A stretch of DNA of 51,495 nucleotides, from NCBI RefSeq assembly GCF_001544495.1, contig NZ_FCNZ02000030.1, positions 1 to 51,495 of the forward strand. Reading direction: 5' to 3'. Source of the DNA: Caballeronia telluris (GTDB lineage: Bacteria > Pseudomonadota > Gammaproteobacteria > Burkholderiales > Burkholderiaceae). Below, piece after piece: positions 48,126 to 51,495 of the stretch (positions are counted from its first letter, which is position 1; every line of letters begins with the position of its first letter). The translations under genes and the position numbers were made by a program. Under the pieces are notes generated by a model that had not been told where the DNA came from, made no database searches, and saw only the letters and a list, made by a program, of their open reading frames with translations.

Positions 48126-49550
48126 CTACGCCGCGAACAAATCATCGTTAAGCCATGAAAGCTGACTTGCTGAGGCCGACTCGACGATTTCAACCGTCGC
48201 ATCGGGCATTGGCAATGCCGCTTCCCCAGCGTCGTCATGCGCCTCGTGAAAAGTCTTCAGCGCAGGCTCCGCGATGGTCGACAACGCAGGCAGCGAATCA
48301 TCTGCGCACGGTTGCGCCAAGTCTGCTTCGGTTAGTCGAGCCAAAACGCCAGCGGCGATCGCTTCTGCGTCCCCGGTTTCAAGCAACTGCAGCCGCTCCA
48401 GCAACGGCGCCGGATCGACGTCCGTGTGCTCGCACCAGCGCTCGAGCTTCCGATCAATCGACGTTTCGAGGCTGATGCCTTGGGCGCGTGAGCGGACAAC
48501 GGGAAGAATGCGAGCTTCGACCTTCAGCTCTGCCGCGTTGCCGAACAGCGCCGCGATCGCGTCGCGGTCCACTGACTGTTTGTGCTCCTCGTCGACCTGC
48601 CAACGAACTCGGACGAACTTGTCGGTCGCATCGAGCGCGATTGCCGTCAGGCGCTGCAGGTCGGGCGGTCCGTCAAAGTCGATGCAGATCGTCTGTCGAG
48701 AAGGCGTAACGACCAGATCAGCTTGGGCCCTTCCAACATCAACATTCCACATCAGAAAGCCCTTGTCGCCTTCCTCACCGTAGTGGAATCGCCCGATGGA
48801 ACCGGGATAGGCCACGACGCGGCCCGCTCGCTCCCACTGCTGCGCCTTGTGGATGTGTCCAAGCATGAAAGCATCGCATTCAGCCTCGAACAGACTGCCA
48901 AGCGAAAACTCGTGGTCGAACCCCGCCATCGTCACGCCGTGCTCGGTCGCGCAGCCGTTGACCGTGCCGTGGGAGACCCCGACAGTACGGATGCCTGCGG
49001 CGCGAAGCTGCTGGTTGACGCGCCCGGCAGCAGCCAGATAGTCACCCAGCACGGCTTCAAGACCCGTCCCGGCTTCCTTGGCACCGACCGCGGCCGCGAG
49101 TTGCCCCTTGTTGACCGTGGGCAAGCAGGTGAACACGACATCGGCGCCGATCGCGAGCACCTCGCGTAGCTCCTCGTCGGAGTACACCGGGCCGCTTGAG
49201 GCGTAAAACCGCCCCTCGTGAAGGCTCACCTGCTGGACCCGTTCGGCCACATAGATCTGATGCGTCGTTGCCATCAGTTCAAAATTGCGCAGCGTGCCCG
49301 GCGGCTCATGTGAAAACGTACCCTGCAGCATCAAGACCGGCATACTGCCGCTCAGCCCATTGATGCGCCGTGCAAGGCGGTTTAATGAAGGCGCATGTGC
49401 GTCGAGACGATGGTCCGTCGCGTCGCCCGAGATCACCGCAACATCGGCGTGCGCGAGAACGGCGTGGTCGATGGCAAAGCCAAAGCAGCGGTCCGACTCT
49501 TCGAGGGTTCCCGGCGCGTAGTGCAAATCAGAAAAATGTGCGATTTTCAA
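48126..49550 (-). CDS. SbcD/Mre11-like metallophosphoesterase
   Basis: 474 aa from a TTG start (GGAGG upstream). Phosphoesterase motifs: FSDLH (Asp8, His10), SGDATDH (Asp43), SHGTVNG near 204 and GHIHKAQ near 242. The usual GNHD/E motif is replaced by 'LQGTFSHE' (76-82), so the Asn is missing and the His is displaced, a form I associate with phage and plasmid SbcD relatives. A C-terminal extension of about 130 residues is acidic. It would pair with the SbcC-like ATPase as an ATP-controlled nuclease on DNA ends. Confidence 0.88.
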   Translation of the reverse strand: MKIAHFSDLHYAPGTLEESDRCFGFAIDHAVLAHADVAVISGDATDHRLDAHAPSLNRLARRINGLSGSMPVLMLQGTFSHEPPGTLRNFELMATTHQIYVAERVQQVSLHEGRFYASSGPVYSDEELREVLAIGADVVFTCLPTVNKGQLAAAVGAKEAGTGLEAVLGDYLAAAGRVNQQLRAAGIRTVGVSHGTVNGCATEHGVTMAGFDHEFSLGSLFEAECDAFMLGHIHKAQQWERAGRVVAYPGSIGRFHYGEEGDKGFLMWNVDVGRAQADLVVTPSRQTICIDFDGPPDLQRLTAIALDATDKFVRVRWQVDEEHKQSVDRDAIAALFGNAAELKVEARILPVVRSRAQGISLETSIDRKLERWCEHTDVDPAPLLERLQLLETGDAEAIAAGVLARLTEADLAQPCADDSLPALSTIAEPALKTFHEAHDDAGEAALPMPDATVEIVESASASQLSWLNDDLFAA

Positions 49551-49573
49551 AGTCGCCTCCTAAAAATGAAAAA

Positions 49574-49591
49574 GGCCACCCGAAGGTAGCC
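49574..49591 (-). terminator. UUCG-loop terminator after the NADAR gene
   Basis: On the minus strand, GGCTACC-TTCG-GGTGGCC is followed by TTTTTC. The stem has one G-U pair and a stable UUCG tetraloop, and it precedes the SbcD-like ribosome site. Confidence 0.75.
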
Positions 49592-49632
49592 AGTGAGTGT
49601 CGATGCGGCCGTATCGCGCGCTCGATAAAAGG

Positions 49633-50115
49633 TTAGGAACTAAGCGTGTCGCGGACTTTCATCAGTGCTTGGCCCAGGAGGTTCTGGCCACGCCACTTCG
49701 ATTTGTCCGTGATGTCAGGATGGTGCTCGCTTAAGCCCACGCCCCAGATCACATCGTAGGGACTGGCTTCGACAAGCTCCGTCGGTGCGGTCGCGAGCAA
49801 CAGCGTGCGTAGGCCTGGATGCTGTGCGAACTTCTCGCGGCATCCGACGTAGACGATCGACTCGCGCTTTGCTTTCCACGTGTCGAGGTCGAAGCCCCTG
49901 ACCTTGCGGCCGAGTGCTTTTTGTTCCTTCGGCAGATGGGTGGCTAGCACAGCTTCAGCAATGTCCTCGTCGCCGAACAGCTTGGCTTTCGAGAACATCA
50001 TGAACTGTTCTACCGAGCGGAAATCGACGTCGTGATAGGAAAAGCGGCAAGGATGCCAGTTGCTAAAAGCATCCTCCGCGCCGAAGAACAGCGTGAAGTT
50101 GCCGACTTTACGCAT
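49633..50115 (-). CDS. NADAR-domain protein (YbiA-like)
   Basis: 160 aa from the ATG at 50115, which has AAGGAG upstream; the frame is open further upstream without protein character. NADAR signatures: 'FFGAEDAFSNWHPCRF' (10-24), 'FRSVEQFMMFSKAKLFGD' (Glu36), 'REKFAQHPGLRTLLLATAPTELVEASPYDVIWGVGL' and 'GQNLLGQALMKVRD'. NADAR proteins hydrolyse N-glycosidic bonds of modified nucleotides, and some remove ADP-ribose from guanine in DNA, countering DarT-type toxins. No DarT gene is visible here. In this block it would suit reversal or recycling of a modified base. Confidence 0.92.
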   Translation of the reverse strand: MRKVGNFTLFFGAEDAFSNWHPCRFSYHDVDFRSVEQFMMFSKAKLFGDEDIAEAVLATHLPKEQKALGRKVRGFDLDTWKAKRESIVYVGCREKFAQHPGLRTLLLATAPTELVEASPYDVIWGVGLSEHHPDITDKSKWRGQNLLGQALMKVRDTLSS

Positions 50116-50273
50116 CGGAAGCTCCTTCGCGTGAACAAGTAGATGGGGCCGCCGAAGCGGACGGAATTCGATGCGCAGGTACAGCGCGGTCGAAAACATT
50201 TGAGCAAGCGGTTCTTGCTGAAATGCTCTCATGCGCGAGTGAGGAAGAAGGTGCCAGTCTCGAAAGAAAGGAC

Positions 50274-50298
50274 GCCAGCCCCCCCACGGGGGACTGGC
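50274..50298 (-). terminator. Strong hairpin between RDF-like and NADAR genes
   Basis: GCCAGCCCCCCC (50274-50285) pairs with GGGGGACTGGC (50288-50298), leaving only a tiny loop. It begins 6 nt beyond the upstream gene's stop. On the minus strand it is followed by CTTTCTTTC, a poor T-run. Confidence 0.6.
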
Positions 50299-50303
50299 CA
50301 AGG

Positions 50304-51419
50304 TTAGACGTAAGCAGCTTGCGCAATCGCGTCCTGAATCTCGACGTCAAGCGCAGCGGGATCGTCGAGCGCGGTTTTAAGGCGCGCGTTCATCGCATCG
50401 ACATCAGCGATCCGTTCGATCCAGCCGCGACCGTACGTCTGGTGCGCGTATTTGCGAAAGCCGTTCTGTCGCTCCGGCTGACTCAGGCCCAGACGATGCA
50501 GCAGGTCCGACATGCGGTGACGCTTGTCCTCCAGCGTCTCGTTGGGATCGGGCAAGTCGTCGTCGCTGCTGCCAACGCGGTTATCTTCGTTGTGAACGAC
50601 CGATGATGAGCCATCGCCTGCCCGTTCGTCCTCCGACTGCCGCTGCTCGGGCTGATGAAGCGGATCGCCGATTGACTGTACCGTCCCGTCCGACTCCAGC
50701 AGCGCGACTGCGCGGCTGGCAGCATCGAGCGCCGGTTGAGCTTCGTCCGCGCCATCCAGCAGCGCGCCCAGGTCAATGTCGGCATCGAGCACCGTCAACA
50801 TCTGCTTCTGACGCACGGCTTGGCCGCTATCGTCGATGCGTGTGATGTCGAACTCCTTCTTCGAGAGCCAGAAGCGAGTGCCGGTGAGCCGGCCGCGTGC
50901 CAACGCCACCGTCTGCATCGCCGAATACGCCTTCTGCAGCACGTAGATCGAGTTGGTCGGCAGCTCGATCAGACCGAGTCCCTTCACGTCCGGAACAGCG
51001 AACACGAAGTTCGCCGTCAGGTTGCACTTGCGGTCCTGGTACTGCGGACAGACGTGAGGATCGCAGACGCCATCGGGAATGTCGTCGTCTTGCCGGTGAA
51101 CGACCAGTCGTCCACCGAAGGAGCGCCGCGCCCGCTGTGCGCGTGCATTGCGTTCAACCGGCGCGTACGTCTTGCAGTAGCGCTTGCCGTCGCGGTCGTA
51201 CTCCGAGAAGTACTGTCGCCCGGTTGTCGTGTACGCGGCCATCTGATTTGGCACATTGCGCAGCCAGTCGTCGAACGCGAACATGATCGGGAAACGGTAG
51301 AGCCGCAACCCTTGCCCGCGATCCTCGCCATACAGCCGCAGGATTTCGTCGGCTGTGTCCGGATTGGAGAAGTCGGACCGTCTACAGACGAAGTAATCGA
51401 CGTTTCTGGGAATCAGCGC
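50304..51419 (-). CDS. Recombination-directionality-factor-like protein, 5' end cut by IS
   Basis: 371 codons remain, read from ALIPRNVDYFVCRRSDF to the stop at 50304; an internal ATG at 51308 could restart. Features: 'DTADEILRLYGEDRGQGLRLYRFPIMFAFDDWL', a Cys motif 'CDPHVCPQYQDRKC' and 'LGLIELPTNSIYVLQKAYSAM', matching the phage/ICE family annotated as RDF-like or hydrolase/metal-binding proteins. The C-terminal third is acidic and low in order, ending in a helical 'HRMSDLLHRLGLSQPERQNGF' segment. The reading frame runs without a stop into an IS21-type terminus at 51420, so the N-terminus has been lost by insertion. First gene of the leftward block in this window. Confidence 0.75.
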   Translation of the reverse strand, partial: ALIPRNVDYFVCRRSDFSNPDTADEILRLYGEDRGQGLRLYRFPIMFAFDDWLRNVPNQMAAYTTTGRQYFSEYDRDGKRYCKTYAPVERNARAQRARRSFGGRLVVHRQDDDIPDGVCDPHVCPQYQDRKCNLTANFVFAVPDVKGLGLIELPTNSIYVLQKAYSAMQTVALARGRLTGTRFWLSKKEFDITRIDDSGQAVRQKQMLTVLDADIDLGALLDGADEAQPALDAASRAVALLESDGTVQSIGDPLHQPEQRQSEDERAGDGSSSVVHNEDNRVGSSDDDLPDPNETLEDKRHRMSDLLHRLGLSQPERQNGFRKYAHQTYGRGWIERIADVDAMNARLKTALDDPAALDVEIQDAIAQAAYV

Positions 51420-51495
51420 TGTTGATTTGCACGGAATCCTGACCCACGATTTGCATTGAATTCTGACCCACCCGTTGGACCAGCTTTGCGGGTTA
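51420..51495. mobile_element. Terminus of an IS21-type insertion sequence (runs off window)
   Basis: From TGTTGATTTGCA at 51420 there are two adjacent 24-bp repeats: GATTTGCACGGAATCCTGACCCAC (51424-51447) and GATTTGCATTGAATTCTGACCCAC (51448-51471). A TGTTGAT end followed by multiple terminal repeats with 'CTGACCCA' is the style of IS21-family ends. No transposase gene lies within the window. The element splits the RDF-like gene. Confidence 0.7.

Noticed and set aside
1..51495. tRNA and rRNA genes
   Set aside because: I saw no cloverleaf with a TTC-A-A T-loop and no rRNA-like sequence; a covariance-model scan would be needed to exclude one fully.

Overview
The window is high-GC proteobacterial DNA. 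Its gene families (IclR-controlled CaiB/HMG-lyase catabolism, Ku/LigD island with MerR-TPR and CPA antiporter, YjzC-like and 'YPEDLQAAQR'-type small proteins) look like Burkholderiaceae, most likely Paraburkholderia or Caballeronia. This is inferred from protein style, not from a search. Much of it is accessory DNA: two insertion sequences, a toxin-antitoxin pair, orphan nucleases, lower-GC broken genes, and a plasmid- or integrative-element-like block at the right end.

Layout. 1-2.4 kb: an orphan Mrr-type nuclease and a small protein. 2.4-9.5 kb: an IclR regulator divergent from a five-gene catabolic operon (HMG-CoA-lyase-like enzyme, class III CoA-transferase, MFS permease, LigI-like amidohydrolase, second MFS permease), with two TTCTG-N5-CAGAA dyads in the control region. 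9.9-12.0 kb: an IS91-type element (tyrosine recombinase plus Y-x3-Y HUH transposase). 12.9-26.1 kb: an unusual island with a glycosyltransferase-methyltransferase fusion, a GT9-like glycosyltransferase, and four proteins of unknown function. Three of those four share a Pro/Tyr/Phe 'PPYPPFPPYPP' tract immediately followed by a Cys motif. 26.4-27.4 kb: an Xre/DUF2384-RES toxin-antitoxin pair with a clear promoter-operator.

27.6-40.5 kb: a flavin reductase; a low-GC Ser/Thr kinase and its upstream partner, each broken at a homopolymer; an SRAP (YedK/HMCES) protein; Ku behind a good sigma-54 site; MerR-TPR; a cation/proton antiporter; small proteins; a PD-(D/E)XK nuclease; a cyclic-phosphate receiver-domain protein; and LigD lacking its phosphoesterase domain, at the end of a run of small genes.

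41.0-51.4 kb: a leftward block of DNA-modification and DNA-repair genes: DndC/PAPS-reductase-like, TGT/DpdA-like (frameshifted), secreted PLD nuclease, SbcC-like, SbcD-like, NADAR and a recombination-directionality-factor-like gene. Almost every gene boundary in this block carries a strong hairpin, and several leaders can pair with their own Shine-Dalgarno sequence. The 5' end of the last gene is cut by the terminus of an IS21-type element that runs off the window.

The two best candidates for an undescribed system are the PPYPP/Cys/Ser-rich protein island with its glycosyltransferases (12.9-26.1 kb) and the hairpin-punctuated DNA-modification/repair block (41.0-51.4 kb).
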